DNA of 64,000 nt from Pardosa pseudoannulata (taxonomy: Eukaryota; Arthropoda; Arachnida; Araneae; Lycosidae), in NCBI GenBank assembly GCA_032207245.1, contig CM063501.1, forward strand, positions 61,954,793 to 62,018,792. The letters run 5' to 3'. Below the pieces are notes generated by a model, which worked only from the letters and a program-made list of their open reading frames with translations, searched no databases and was not told the DNA's origin. The translations under genes and the position numbers were made by a program. This document shows positions 38,158-64,000 of this stretch, in pieces. Within the stretch, counting starts at the first letter, position 1. Each line of letters starts with the position of its first letter.

Positions 38158-41100
38158 TTGTATTCAGTTCTAATTTAAAGGTACATAAACAGGAAATTTA
38201 ATTAATTTTGTAACTTTTAATGAATGAAAATATAATTTCATAAAAGATACTACTGAGAACCAATTTCAGCTTTTTTAACAGTTTATTAGATTTACTATTT
38301 TAAAAACGTAATGAATTTAATCATTTGTTGAAAAATGCTTCCTTTCTGTGTGTGCTAATTAAAATATATACTTACTACTAACAAGGGCATAATAGTGACT
38401 ATACTCTAGCTGAACTTAGTCTTATAGAAGAAAAAAAAATAGCTTGTTGAGTAAACTGTAGTGAAGGATACAACGTTGGCACTTAATTGATATTCTGTTA
38501 TACTATTAAAAAATACTTATCTATTTTATGTAACACGCTACCATTTTTAGCTCTATATAAATTAAATGAAATGTATATATTGTATTCAATGTTTCATTCT
38601 TATATTTTTCTAAAAAAAAAAATCCATTGTTTTTGGTAATGTTATTTCCACAGCCCTAACATGCACAGTTGTATATTTCAATACTCTAATTTCATCGAAT
38701 TTTTACTAACTTGTTCCATAATTTATAATGTGATATTGATGTTATTTGTTAGCCCCCGCAATAAATATATTTAAAAATGCTCAGATTTTTTTCGTGTTTT
38801 TTATGTTAGAAATAATTTTAAAAGTATTAAACGAGTTGCCACGAGTCATTCAAGTCTCGACTATTTGTTAACTTTTTTTTTCCTCTCGTTACTGTTTTAT
38901 TTGCTTTTCTCTTTTTACTGAAATATTACAAATTTGTCAGTGATTGTTAATCAATTGTACTGTGCTAATAATATATTGAGTTGTGTATAATAAAAATTAT
39001 TTAAACTCTTGAAATACGCACTTAACAGCAGAGTGATAAGAAATGTAATTTTTTACCTTTAAACTTTTAACAGTAAGCTTAGTAACAATTTTCACACACT
39101 ATCTACTATTTTATGAAATATGTTGGTCATACGTATTGGTCATATTTAATCTTATTGATTTTTTTTAAGTCTGTTTAACCATATCAATTTGTCTGCTTGT
39201 GGTGGATTGTTCAAAGTTATATATTACTTTACTTCTCAGAAAAAAAAATATATATATACTACAAAAGTACAAATAAGCTTTCACAAAATTTTTAATTTTT
39301 TTATTACAAGATAAGATTTATTTTAATGTTTGAGGTAATCATATAGCATATTTATCACTGAGACCATATAAAAAAAAATTTTGAACTGTAATTATGCATG
39401 TAAACTTATTTTAATATGCTAATATTGTTTCAGTAAATTTTTCAACATCTAGATTTGTATTGTTGTGTAAAACAAATTTAACTCTTATATTTTAATAGGT
39501 AGTGTATATGTTTAGAAATAGTTTGTGAATTACAAAAAATTATGTTAAGAGTTTTATAGAATCGGATATACATGTTAAAAGGGGTATGTGATAAAAGGAC
39601 TATAATGCTCATTATTTTACAAATTTGTCTTTAAAATAGAAATAAATTATCTAAACCTGGAATACTGTATGATATCCTTTAGAATTTCTTTCTATTTATG
39701 AAATATAATGCCCACATTATTAAGAATAAAGGATTTTTTAGAAGAAAGATGTTTAATGGTTACTTTAGTGTAAGAATTTGTATGTCATGTAGACATCTAC
39801 TGAATTCTGTTTGACTTTGTTAAATGTATGCAGTAAAGGGTGTATCATTACTCATGTACCATCCTTAATAGTATCTTATTGTAGTTCTTCATATTGAAAT
39901 ATGGTACACCGAAGATAAAAATTAACATGTTCGCTACTAAAAGAAAAGTATGTGAAAGTTAGTTTGAGAGTTAAATTTCTTATTACAACCTCAATGTAAG
40001 ATGCAATAGACATTGTAGGATGTTGTGTGTATAATCATGTTTCATAAAGTTCTTTTGTAATTTAAATTTATGAGGTATTACTTCATATGCTTTAATAAAC
40101 ATCTTTATCAAAACATAAGAAAAAAAAATATTTAACACATTCTGATGATAGGGAACATGTTAAATTCAGCAGAACTATATAGTTTAGCTAGATAATCATA
40201 TATATCTATTTTATGACTCATGGATGTTTTATTTGTATAAATTAGTTCAATAGCTCTAAAGAACATTAGCTGCTCAAGCATTATGTATCCAAAAAATTTA
40301 TTTTAGCTTTAAATTGTTTTTAGCTGATTTGTAAGTTACTGTTAAAAGTGAAAGGTTTAAATTGTGATTTCTGATCCTGCTGTTGCAGAACAATGATACT
40401 CATTAACCTATTTTATTACAAGTTGTGTACATGAGATCCTTTGTCTGAGGATTATGAAAGCGAGATGTATGAAATGATAATGACCATGTGCCTTCCTATT
40501 CAGTCATAACAGTCTATAACTACAGTTTTTCTCACTTTCTGTTTATAAAAAAAGGGTTGAACTTAACAGTATAATATTTGTTACCTTATTATTTTAATGA
40601 AGTGAAATTAAAGTTCCTGTGTATTTTATTGTCTTTGTTTTTGTGTATTTGCCATAATATGATCTTCATAACATAGCATGCTATCATTATCTTAAATATG
40701 ACTTTGGCAATTTTATTTCCTACTAGAAAATTGCCATTTTAGGGTGGTGATAAACAGCCAAATATATCCCCTCCCCTTTTGAAATATGTGTGATTTGTCT
40801 TCATTACCTCAGTGCTGTTTTCTTCATTTAATTTCAGTTAAGTATGAAGCTAATTAGAGTATACAAAATAAATTAATAAAATGAATTTTTAAAAAAGTAA
40901 TGAATTTAAAACACTTAATTTAGTGTTGGTTTAATGTTATGTATTAAAAGTAAGCACACTTTTTGCCTATTTTTTGTGTATTCCACAAAAAAAAAGTTAA
41001 TATGTAATGGATATTCTAATATGCAAGTCATAAAATGAATACTCTAGGCTTCTTTTTTAAATTGTGCTATACAGTTTAAAAAAAAACCAGCAATTAGTAA

Positions 41101-41309
41101 AAATATTTTGCTACATTTAGTTTTTGCTGTTTATATTTTAAACCTCTTAATGAATATTTGAAAACATTAAAATGGTCTACCTTTAATATATTAAGATTTT
41201 TTATTTATTGGTAACATTATTATTCATATTGCATTTACATATTGCAGATTATATCTTAGTGACCTCATTTTACCTAAATTTTTATAGCATTTGTTATTTT
41301 ATGTTTTTG

Positions 41310-41315
41310 AATAAA
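41310..41315 (+). terminator. Candidate polyadenylation signal (AATAAA)
   Basis: AATAAAGCATTTTATTTG is followed by a T-run at 41339-41344. A plausible internal 3' end for numb transcripts. Confidence 0.3.
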
Positions 41316-42844
41316 GCATTTTATTTGAAAGTGCAATATTTTTTCATGCACTTTAATACATAGATATAAAGGACTATTAAAGTATCTATAAATCATTTAT
41401 ATAATTTTTAATAAAAAATATAAATGTAAGAATGCTTTTCTTTGAGAGAAACAATACTCATGAATTTAAAAATATTTGAATTTTTGAAATATGATGGAAT
41501 ACAATGACTTGTATTCTTGGAAACTCTGAAGAATCAGTTCTTAGCAAAATATGTCTGCTGTTTTAATGTAATTCAGCATTTATGTAAAATTACTCACTTA
41601 AAGTTATTTTGCTTTTTGTGTTATTCAGTTTGTTCAGTATTTTGTATTGTTTTTTTCTTTCTTGAATGATTTTTCTCTTGTTTATGTGAGTTAATCTTTA
41701 TTTAACAGTTTATGTTTTACTAATCTTTTTCATATTTATAGTTTGTTTGGCTTGTAATTAGCATTTTCAATTTCTAGTAAGATATTTTAATGAGTTGAAG
41801 TTTGGATTAAGCTTTTGTGTTTTTCAGCATGTTATTTTTCTTTGTGAGTAGAAGAAATGCATTCCAGTATCTTGAGAGATAGCTGTATATTTTTGTTTCC
41901 AAATGATGTGTTGTGGTGTTTGTGATCTGTATTGATAGCCATTTATGTAATTTAAAAGGTATAATAGGTCCTGTTTTAACCACATTTGAGGGTACTTTAC
42001 ATTTTCTTTTAATGTGACTAAAAATATTATATGCTTTAACTAAGGTTTTCAGGATAATTTGAAAAACTTTTTCTGGGTCTTTTTAAACACTGTCCTGTCT
42101 TTCTTTTATAGTCTTTTGTCTCATAATATTCTCCAGCTCTTTTTATTAGGGCATTATTCTTTATAGATCTCTTTATTGGGGATTTATTAGGCAATATATT
42201 CATTAAAGCAGACCAGATGAAAGTAAATGGTGTTTAATCAAAAACTTCCCCCTTTTTTTTAAAGCAGTTTTTTAGTATTTTGGGTTCAAGTCACTCAGCA
42301 TAATTCTGCTGTTAAGGGCTTGAGTTCTGTATGAGCATCCAACCCCTATTCCAAATTCTCTCCTAACACTACTCTTTTGTTGTTGTCTGAAGGCACCACT
42401 TGTGTGACATGTGAGACTATTTTAAAAGGAGTCTGTATAGGAGTAGACTTGTACATTCATCTAGATATTAAATTATCTTAAATAGATGAATTACTTGGGA
42501 AAAGTATAGTTCTTGCAATAAAAAGTCTCTTCAGATAGAGATGAATCCCAAAATGTAATGGATTCATTAACAAACATTAACACCAGTCCTGCTTTTAATG
42601 TTTTCTTAATAATTTCATTCGGTCACAGGTTTTTCCTTAGGGTTCAATGAATGTTTGTTAATTTTCTATTAATAATTTGTCATGTGTAACAATCCCATTC
42701 AATGTATTTAGCATTATCATTATTAAATTATTCAGTTTTCCCAGGCTTTTGATCATTTGTAAGACAATGTAAAGTTTAAGGAATCTATTTTTTGTTGAAT
42801 TTTACTGTCATATGTAACTAATTGATTAAATTTGCCCCTAGTTT

Positions 42845-43015
42845 TCTGCCAAATGAGTAAGGTACTGCTCTTCAGTACTGGAGTATGCAGGTTTGAGTCC
42901 CCCTAAAGGCATAGATGTACATAGTCATTTGAAACTGTCTTTAAGCAGTAGGTCCCATTCTCATTATCCTTTATGTAGCAAAATAGTAGACTATTGCACT
43001 CTAAACCAAACCAAA
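42845..43015 (+). mobile_element. tRNA-derived SINE
   Basis: TCTGCCAAATGAGTAAGGTACTG head, B-box region GGTTTGAGTCCCCC, GGCATAGATGTACATAGTC, CTTTAAGCAGTAGGTCCC, CACTCTAAACCAAACC tail. Lies downstream of numb in sense orientation. Confidence 0.8.
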
Positions 43016-43798
43016 GTCCCAAGTTTGTTAGAATTAATTTTCTTTTAGGTAATTACATATAAAGAGAAAGTCTTAGGTGCTAAGTTTCTAACATTGCTTC
43101 TCATTTCTAATATCATAAACAAAAATAAATATTATTATAATATACTTGCCAATTTTCTAAAGTTAAACCAAGTTTTAGTAATCTGAGCTAAGTTAATGTG
43201 TATATCCATTTCAAATTTTAACTCATTTATGCCTAGCATTTTTTATGTAAGACAATTAAAACCATGTGTAGAATATTTTTTTGGAATTGGGGGGGGGGGT
43301 ATTTTTCCATTTTTGTTTTTAATCTTAATTTCAATTTTGGAAAATCTGATAATTAAGTATTTAAATATTGAATTTATGAAAATTTTTCTTTTTTGATGTA
43401 CTATAACCCTTTTATCCCTTAAATCCCAGGAAGAACCATTGTGCATCACAGTGTCTAAAAAATTGCCCTAAATGGATGCACATTGAACCCATTAGCCATC
43501 TTGGAGATCCTAGAAAGATAGTGAACTTTGTGTTATTTATGTTATTGACATTGTAGTATATGTGATGAAAATTCCTCACATATGCTGTTATCTTGTAAAG
43601 CCATTCTTTATTGAAAAGCAGCAACTATAGCTTCCTTACACTTTACTTACAAAAATGGTTTCTATATGTGGAGAGTAGGAAAAAAAAAGTTAGCTGCCTT
43701 CACATTAGAACTATAGAAGGGATCATTTTAACCCAGTGCATTTTTTTTTTTTCTGATTTAACATTTGTATTTTTCTAATATATTTTTTCTTTCATGAC

Positions 43799-43985
43799 TT
43801 AGCTGATTAATGGCAGAATCAGTACGGTGTTGCCTTTCAGTTCTGGAATCTGCAGGTTTAATTTCCACCCTTAGCATGCATGTTAAAAGCTTTTTGGAAT
43901 TGGCTATAAGCAATTCCAAACAGCTCTCAGTCTAATTATCCATTGTGTAGCCAAAAAATATACCATAGCACTGTAGACCAACCAA
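43799..43985 (+). mobile_element. tRNA-derived SINE, diverged
   Basis: TTAGCTGATTAATGGCAGAATC head, GGTTTAATTTCCACCC B-box region, GCATGCATG, TTTTGGAATTGGCTATAAGC, TCTAATTATCC, ACCATAGCACTGTAGACCAA tail. About 10 inserted bases interrupt the GCAG-TAGG part. Confidence 0.75.
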
Positions 43986-45379
43986 TCTACTTTAATTTAA
44001 ATCAGCCTGCTTTACATATGCATTGAATTTTATTTAAGTGATATGTGTATATAAACAACTTGTAGGTTTGATGTCTTTTGGAAAAATTAAATATAAACAT
44101 GTTTGTAATTTGCAATAAAGCCCCTTTTCAGCCCTGAATGCAAAACATGTACATGTTTTTATTTATTACATTGCCTAATTGGCATTCATTAGTTTTTAAA
44201 AATCGCTACAGTATGTATATTTTTGTACATATTCATAATTTTTAATATTTATTTGTCTGTAAAATCACTTCCATTTAGTCAAAGCATAGGACAGGCTTAA
44301 CAGACTATTTGTTCTATATAAGACTTTGTGATGCAGTAATTGTGACATCTTGTAAAATAATTTAATTTTAACGTTTAGAATCTGTAAATTTTATTTTTAT
44401 AAGAATATGCTTTTAAAATATTGAAATGTACTGTTTTCTAATACAGGATTCAAAATATCTCTAATCATAATTAATTTTATTGTTAAGGTGTCTGTTAACC
44501 ATGGTTTTAATCATCCATAAAAAAATAAATTTGAAGTGTTTATTAACTGAAGTAAGCCAATGAGGTATTTGTTTCATTATAGTTATTATAAATTATATTT
44601 TTTAATTACAGAGTTTGATACTCAAATTTTCCCTATTTTAAATTGTTTTTAATTTCTTTACTTTCATAACAAACAATGCATTTTAAAATTGTCTGAAAGT
44701 TTGTTTTTCTAAATAGTTATGAAGTTCTTTTAATATTTTGTTGTTTAAATTTTGAGTTTATCAAAGTATTGAAAATGTGTTTAAAATATTTGAAGGGAGT
44801 TTTTTTTTTTTTTTTTTTTGTGGTGAAATAATCCTATTATACCTTTTTGTCTGCCATTCTCTTTCATTGAGTTATTTGGACATTAGTCTGATGATTAGAC
44901 TGATAACTATTCTTTAACTCTGCATATAATCAAGTGCAAGAGAATTCTCAGAAGCATTCTTTGCATTTCAGTGAATAGTAAAAAGTGAATCCTAATTATT
45001 GTTAATGGACTTAATTAAATCTCCTTTTTAAGAAATGTTAAAGTTATATATTTTACATGATTGTTATATGTCCTGCTGGTAGATGTTATAAAGCAATTAT
45101 TTGTGTTCAGTCATATTCAATGAATCTGTAGTACATAACAGTAAAGAAAGATTTTAAAAATAAATGACTTATTTTAGTTCATCTTCTAGCATATTGGTAA
45201 AATTTAAGTTAAGTTTCTCATATGATATCCAAAAAGGGTTCTTGCAATATGGGAAATAACATATAATTTATGTTACTGTAACTTAAGTAATTCAAAATTT
45301 CCAAAAAATCTGTCTCAATCAGATGTAAACAGAACAGGTTGGTGTTTTGGTATCAGAGTTAATAGGTTTAACAAAAAAT

Positions 45380-45551
45380 GCTGAACGATGGCCAAGTAGT
45401 TAAGGTACTGGCCTTTGGATCCAGAGTTCGTGGGTTTGAATCCCAATGTGGCAGGGATGTTTGTAGCAGTTCGGAATCGGCTTTAAGCAGTAGGTTGCGG
45501 TCTCATTAGCCCTTTGTTGCAAAAAGTAGACCATAGCACTCTAAACCAAAT
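45380..45551 (+). mobile_element. tRNA-derived SINE, near full length
   Basis: GCTGAACGATGGCCAAGTAG, GTTCGTGGGTTTGAATCCC, GGCAGGGATGTTTGTAGC, GGCTTTAAGCAGTAGG, GTAGACCATAGCACTC, TAAACCAAATC. A young-looking copy. Confidence 0.88.
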
Positions 45552-45574
45552 CATGGATTAAAATCTAATTACTA

Positions 45575-45674
45575 ACATGAATGTTTGTAACCATTCATAG
45601 TCAGATTTAAGAAATGGGTCTTGGTCTCATTAGCTCTTGTGCAGCAAAAATGTAGACCATAGTGCTCTAAACAA
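45575..45674 (+). mobile_element. tRNA-derived SINE, 5'-truncated tail immediately after the previous copy
   Basis: CATGAATGTTTGTAACC, TAAGAAATGGGTCTTGGTC, TCATTAGCTCTTG, GTAGACCATAGTGCTCTAA. It lacks the tRNA head. It could be an independent truncated insertion or part of a dimer. Confidence 0.75.
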
Positions 45675-45735
45675 TTAAGATTCATGGTATATTATTTTTT
45701 AATTGAAATTTATATATTAAATATAGAATTTTTTA

Positions 45736-46200
45736 GAGCCCCAATAGCTCAGTGGTCAAAAGCAGCGATCTTGTAACTGAAGTGTGGCAGGATCAAGGCT
45801 CGAACCAGCCTGAGATTTGTTGTATTCATTAATAGTGGTTGGAGCATGCAAAATAGGTTCATGGTCACAATGTCCTCCAAGTTTCTAAAAAATGCCTGTT
45901 CAGGTGACAGGCCAAGTCTGAGAGTCTTCTGCTTGGTCCCTGCATCTAAATTAAGAGGATCTACCCTTAAAAATCTAGCCTCTCTTGAGTCTGTGACAGC
46001 CATCTCTCTATGAGATGTCCTGGCCTTCGGAACCAGAGTTCATGGGTTCAAATACCATTGTGGCATGGATGTTTGTAGCCATTTGGAATCGGCTTTAATC
46101 AGTAGGTCCCGGTCTCATTAGCCTTCGTGTTGCAAAAAGTAGACTGTAGTGCTTCAAACCAAATCTATGAGATGTCACGTGACTTCTAAAGGAATACAAC
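45736..46200 (+). mobile_element. Second SINE type with tRNA-Thr(UGU)-like head, interrupted by another SINE
   Basis: AGCCCCAATAGCTCAGTGG (A-box), an anticodon-arm-like GATCTTGTAACTG with TGT in the loop, and GGCTCGAACCAGCC (B-box) resemble tRNA-Thr. The body (about 45810-46006) is unrelated to the other SINE family. It is split by the insertion at 46020-46163. The right boundary is uncertain. Confidence 0.55.
46020..46163 (+). mobile_element. 5'-truncated SINE with a 13-bp target duplication
   Basis: TCTATGAGATGTC occurs at 46007-46019 and again at 46164-46176, flanking CTGGCCTTCGGAACCAGAG...GTTCATGGGTTCAAATACC...GGCTTTAATCAGTAGGTCCC...AGTGCTTCAAACCAAA. The A-box part is missing. Truncation plus a perfect duplication shows target-primed retrotransposition. 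Confidence 0.92.
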
Positions 46201-47037
46201 ACCAAATAATCAAGTTTTTTTTTGTATTTACTAGACGTTAAATGTTAAAAACATAATTTTTGTTGTGAAAAAATTTTCTAAGTACTTTTCAACTTCATTT
46301 GAAATAACCCTGGTTTTTAATTTAGTTTTATTTTATAAAATTTGTTCCAGTTTTGTTAAAAATCGAGTGTAACGGGCATGTAGGCTTTTACTGTGTCACT
46401 GTAATGCAAGGAATGTTTGTTAATATCATCCAACTCATATTCCATTGTCATTCCACACTATGTTTAGTTGTTTATGTGGACAGTGACATCGAGCATTGCT
46501 ACTCTAGACTTATAAAAATGTTTATGACCAATATGACTGCTTATGAAACTTAATGCTTGTATAAAGATGTGTAATATAGGCAACTTGTATAGTTTACAAA
46601 AATAAATTGCAACGATGTATGTACAAAATGAGGTGTCTAATATTTTTATTTGACAGTTTGTTTCTGTTTGCTCACAAACTAATGAGTTTATAAAGATAGT
46701 GTCGTTGTGTTTTTAATAAGTTATGTAGTTTCTGTGAAAATTAGTGTACATACTAGAAACATATAAAGCCATATCAACACTATGTTAGTACTAAGCATTG
46801 TGGTTTGCTGTATATCTAAATGATGTAGAATATTCTGTTAAATTTCTTCTTTTAGAAATAAAATTGTCAACTTCTTTTTAATTAAAAGTTATTTTTATTT
46901 AAATATCAAACCAATTCTTTGAGTTTCCTTTTGTTTTGTTTTTATTAACTTTAAAATAAAAACTCATAATTTATGTGTAAAGAACTTTATAGTTGTTACA
47001 TGTAAATTGTGTTTTTTTATATATTTGTAAAGTGTTT

Positions 47038-47043
47038 AATAAA
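47038..47043 (+). terminator. Distal candidate polyadenylation signal (AATAAA)
   Basis: TTTAATAAAGACATATTTTA is followed within about 30 bases by a GT-rich TGTTGT stretch. It is the last such signal before the minisatellite and the convergent gene. Confidence 0.35.
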
Positions 47044-47280
47044 GACATATTTTATTTTAGCTCCCTGTTGTATTATAACAGAGGAATTTTGGTATCTATA
47101 AAGAATTTCTACATCAATTATTTTGCGTTTCTTTACTTGCATTTTCAGTCTAGCGTTTTTTATATTTGACTTATTATTAAATTAAATTAACAACATCTAC
47201 ATTTTCTCCTGCAACATATCAGTCAAATGTATGTCCATTTTCCGTAAAAGGTGTACACTAGCAATTTCATTCTGACTATG

Positions 47281-47790
47281 CATTTAAAGTGTAGTTCGGG
47301 TTATTTTTTAATAGATCATTTGTCCTAGTTGAAATTTGTTCATTTCAATCGGTATTAATTAAATTGAAACACTAATGGACTACAAGACATTTTGTATGCC
47401 ATTCTGGTTATGCATTTAAAGTGGCATTCAGGTTATTTTTTAATAGATCATTTGTCCTAGTTCAAATTTGTTCATTTCAATCGGTATTAATTGAATTGAA
47501 ACACTAATGGACTACAAGACATTTTGTATGCCATTCTGGTTATGCATTTAAAGCGGCGTTCAGGTTATTTTTTAATAAATCATTTGTCCTAGTTGAAATT
47601 TGTTCATTTCAATCGGTATTAATTGAATTGAAACACTAATGGACTACAAGACATTTTGTATGCCATTCTGGTTATGCATTTAAAGCGGCGTTCAGGTTAT
47701 TTTTAAATAGATCATTTGTCTTAGTTCTAAATTTGTTCACTTCAATCAGTATTAAATTGAAACACTAACGGACTACAAGACAGTTTGCAT
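47281..47790. repeat. Minisatellite, four copies of a 132-bp unit
   Basis: CATTTAAAG begins units at 47281, 47413, 47545 and 47677, an exact 132-base period. Each contains AGATCATTTGTCCTAG, TTCATTTCAATCGGTATTAA and GAAACACTAATGGACTACAA. The inner two units are the most similar; the fourth is more diverged. Confidence 0.95.
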
Positions 47791-47794
47791 CACT

Positions 47795-47922
47795 GTTCTT
47801 GAGTTCGAATTTCACTGCTAGCTTGGATGCTCCTTGCCATTCAGAATTTTCTGCAAGTTGTAGGTGCTAGTCTAATTAGCTCTAGTTTTACAAAAATTTG
47901 ACTGTAGCACTTGAGACCAAAA
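47795..47922 (+). mobile_element. tRNA-derived SINE, strongly diverged copy
   Basis: TTGAGTTCGAATTTCAC (B-box), CTTGGATGCTCC, GCAAGTTGTAGGTGC, TAATTAGCTCTAGTT, TGTAGCACTTGAGACCAAAAC follow the family order with many substitutions. It abuts the minisatellite. Confidence 0.6.
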
Positions 47923-48195
47923 CAATTAGCTCTTGTTTGGGGACTAAGTGCTATTGTCCATCTACAGTATGGTTCCTTTGATTTTAAAAAATGTAATACT
48001 ACCATCCTTTAAAACAATACAGCTGAAATTAATGCAGCTAGGGTATTTTCTAAAGTGTATGGCAAATAATTTTTTCAAACGAACAAATTTACTAATAAAA
48101 GTACATTGAATTTTTCCTGTTATTTATCTCGCTCTTTAGTAAGTTTCAATTCACACACTACCTTAAAAAATCTACTCATATTTTTCCTTAATTAT

Positions 48196-48365
48196 GCTAA
48201 ACGATGGCTAAAGGGTAAGACATTGCTCCTCAGCACGAGCTCAGGTTCGAATCCCACTTTAGGCATGGATGTTCGTAGCCGTTCGAAATCGTCTTTAAGC
48301 ACTAAGTGCCGGTCTCATTAGCAAATGTATCATAAAAGTAAACCGTAGCGTTCCAAAACAAACCT
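48196..48365 (+). mobile_element. tRNA-derived SINE
   Basis: GCTAAACGATGGCTAAAGGG, AGGTTCGAATCCCAC, GGCATGGATGTTCGTAGCCG, CGTCTTTAAGCACTAAGTGC, GTAAACCGTAGCGTTCC, ACAAACC tail. Confidence 0.85.
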
Positions 48366-48780
48366 TAATTTCATATTTTATACAAATCGATACACGAATG
48401 GCAAAAGTGTTTGGAATTTTAAATGGTGTTAATAGTTATTATAAAAAATCACAACTCTTCAATTAGTTTTGAAATTAAAAAATAACATAACTTACAATAG
48501 TGTTTCCGTGTTTTTTATGGTGTTTAAAAAAGTTCATATTTCATGGAAGTTTTTAATTACATAGAAAATTACAAATAGGTTTGAAATGTATAAAAGATCA
48601 TTTTCGGCTTCCAAATTTCTCCCAAGAAATGCATAATATATTCAGTTTTACAAACATATTCCATTAAGTAAAATAGCGGGAAAATATTTGAATGACTGGC
48701 TACTTATGAAACATCACCCGGATGATTTTTATACATTATAAAGGCACTCTTCATATAAAAAGAAATAGAAAGGTTTTCGA

Positions 48781-63801
<15,021 letters not shown>

Positions 63802-64000
63802 CTACGGAAAAAATTTGAATACAATAATACATTAAAAAAAAGGATTAGGTTTTTTTTCATTTAGCGTTCTAAAAAATTAAACAAATAACAACCATACAAC
63901 CCGATAAAAAATAAAACCAGCTATTATTCCTGTGATAAACCTGGGCATGAATTTAGACACCTGGTGTTTATTTTTTTATTTTATGATAAAATTAAGTAAA
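63802..64000 (-). other. Start of the next upstream channel intron
   Basis: Acceptor CCGTAG is followed upstream by AT-rich intron to the window edge; no further exon is visible. Confidence 0.6.

Larger units (their letters stand above)
37721..47060 (+). other. Downstream flank of numb, possibly a long 3' UTR
   Basis: There is no coding signal after the numb stop. The + strand is conspicuously T-rich and contains AATAAA at 38152, 41310, 44114, 46601 and 47038. The last is followed by a T-rich stretch and TGTTGT, a good polyadenylation context. Several sense SINE insertions lie within it (listed separately). How far the transcript extends cannot be decided here. Confidence 0.35.

Noticed and set aside
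45737..45815. Possible tRNA-Thr gene
   Set aside because: The resemblance is clear, but the acceptor stem and variable region do not pair well and a non-tRNA body follows, so a SINE or pseudogene is more likely.

Overview
The window is strongly AT-rich eukaryotic DNA from an animal. It has long introns, many microsatellites and a high density of decayed transposons. Two genes can be read exon by exon. Their protein style (a fly-like Numb and a DEG/ENaC channel with pickpocket/degenerin features) and the repeat landscape suggest an arthropod. A chelicerate, probably a spider, is my best guess; that is an inference from the general look of the sequence and was not tested.

Layout. About 1-18.85 kb is intergenic: pogo/Tigger-like relics, tRNA-derived SINE copies on both strands, a 740-bp element with 11-bp terminal inverted repeats, a tandem duplication and several microsatellites. 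About 18.85-19.28 kb is a locally GC-richer stretch that probably holds the promoter and 5' UTR of numb. From 19,281 to 37,720 (+) lies the complete coding region of numb: nine coding exons, all with GT-AG introns, whose phases join without a break into a 496-residue protein. It has a PTB domain, conserved basic/phosphorylation motifs, DPF and NPF endocytic motifs and an alternative-looking myristoylatable N-terminus (MGNQHS). The introns carry an old ~3-kb repeat (intron 4) and a pogo-like element (intron 8).

From 37.7 to 48.8 kb is the tail-to-tail gap between the two genes. Part of it may be a long numb 3' UTR with several AATAAA signals. It also holds many sense-oriented tRNA-derived SINEs, a second SINE type (tRNA-Thr-like) and a four-copy 132-bp minisatellite. 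From 63,801 down to 48,781 (- strand) are the last six coding exons of a DEG/ENaC (amiloride-sensitive sodium channel family) gene. They give 156 residues covering the end of the cysteine-rich extracellular domain, the pre-TM2 segment, the GxS selectivity filter, TM2 and a short cytoplasmic tail. The 5' part of that gene lies beyond the right edge. Its introns are filled with DNA transposons: two pogo-like elements of the family also present in numb intron 8, a TTAA-flanked piggyBac-like MITE nested inside one of them, a Tigger-like MITE, a Tc1 element with a broken transposase and a second Tc1 fragment. Long TA microsatellites abut several of them.

Numb is a cell-fate determinant and endocytic adaptor (Notch antagonist); the channel is an unrelated neighbour, and nothing in the sequence suggests the two act together. 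I found no CRISPR, operon or novel defence-type system. The most informative observations are the MGN-type first exon of numb, the nested transposons, the association of TA-targeting elements with TA microsatellites, and the strand bias of the SINEs.
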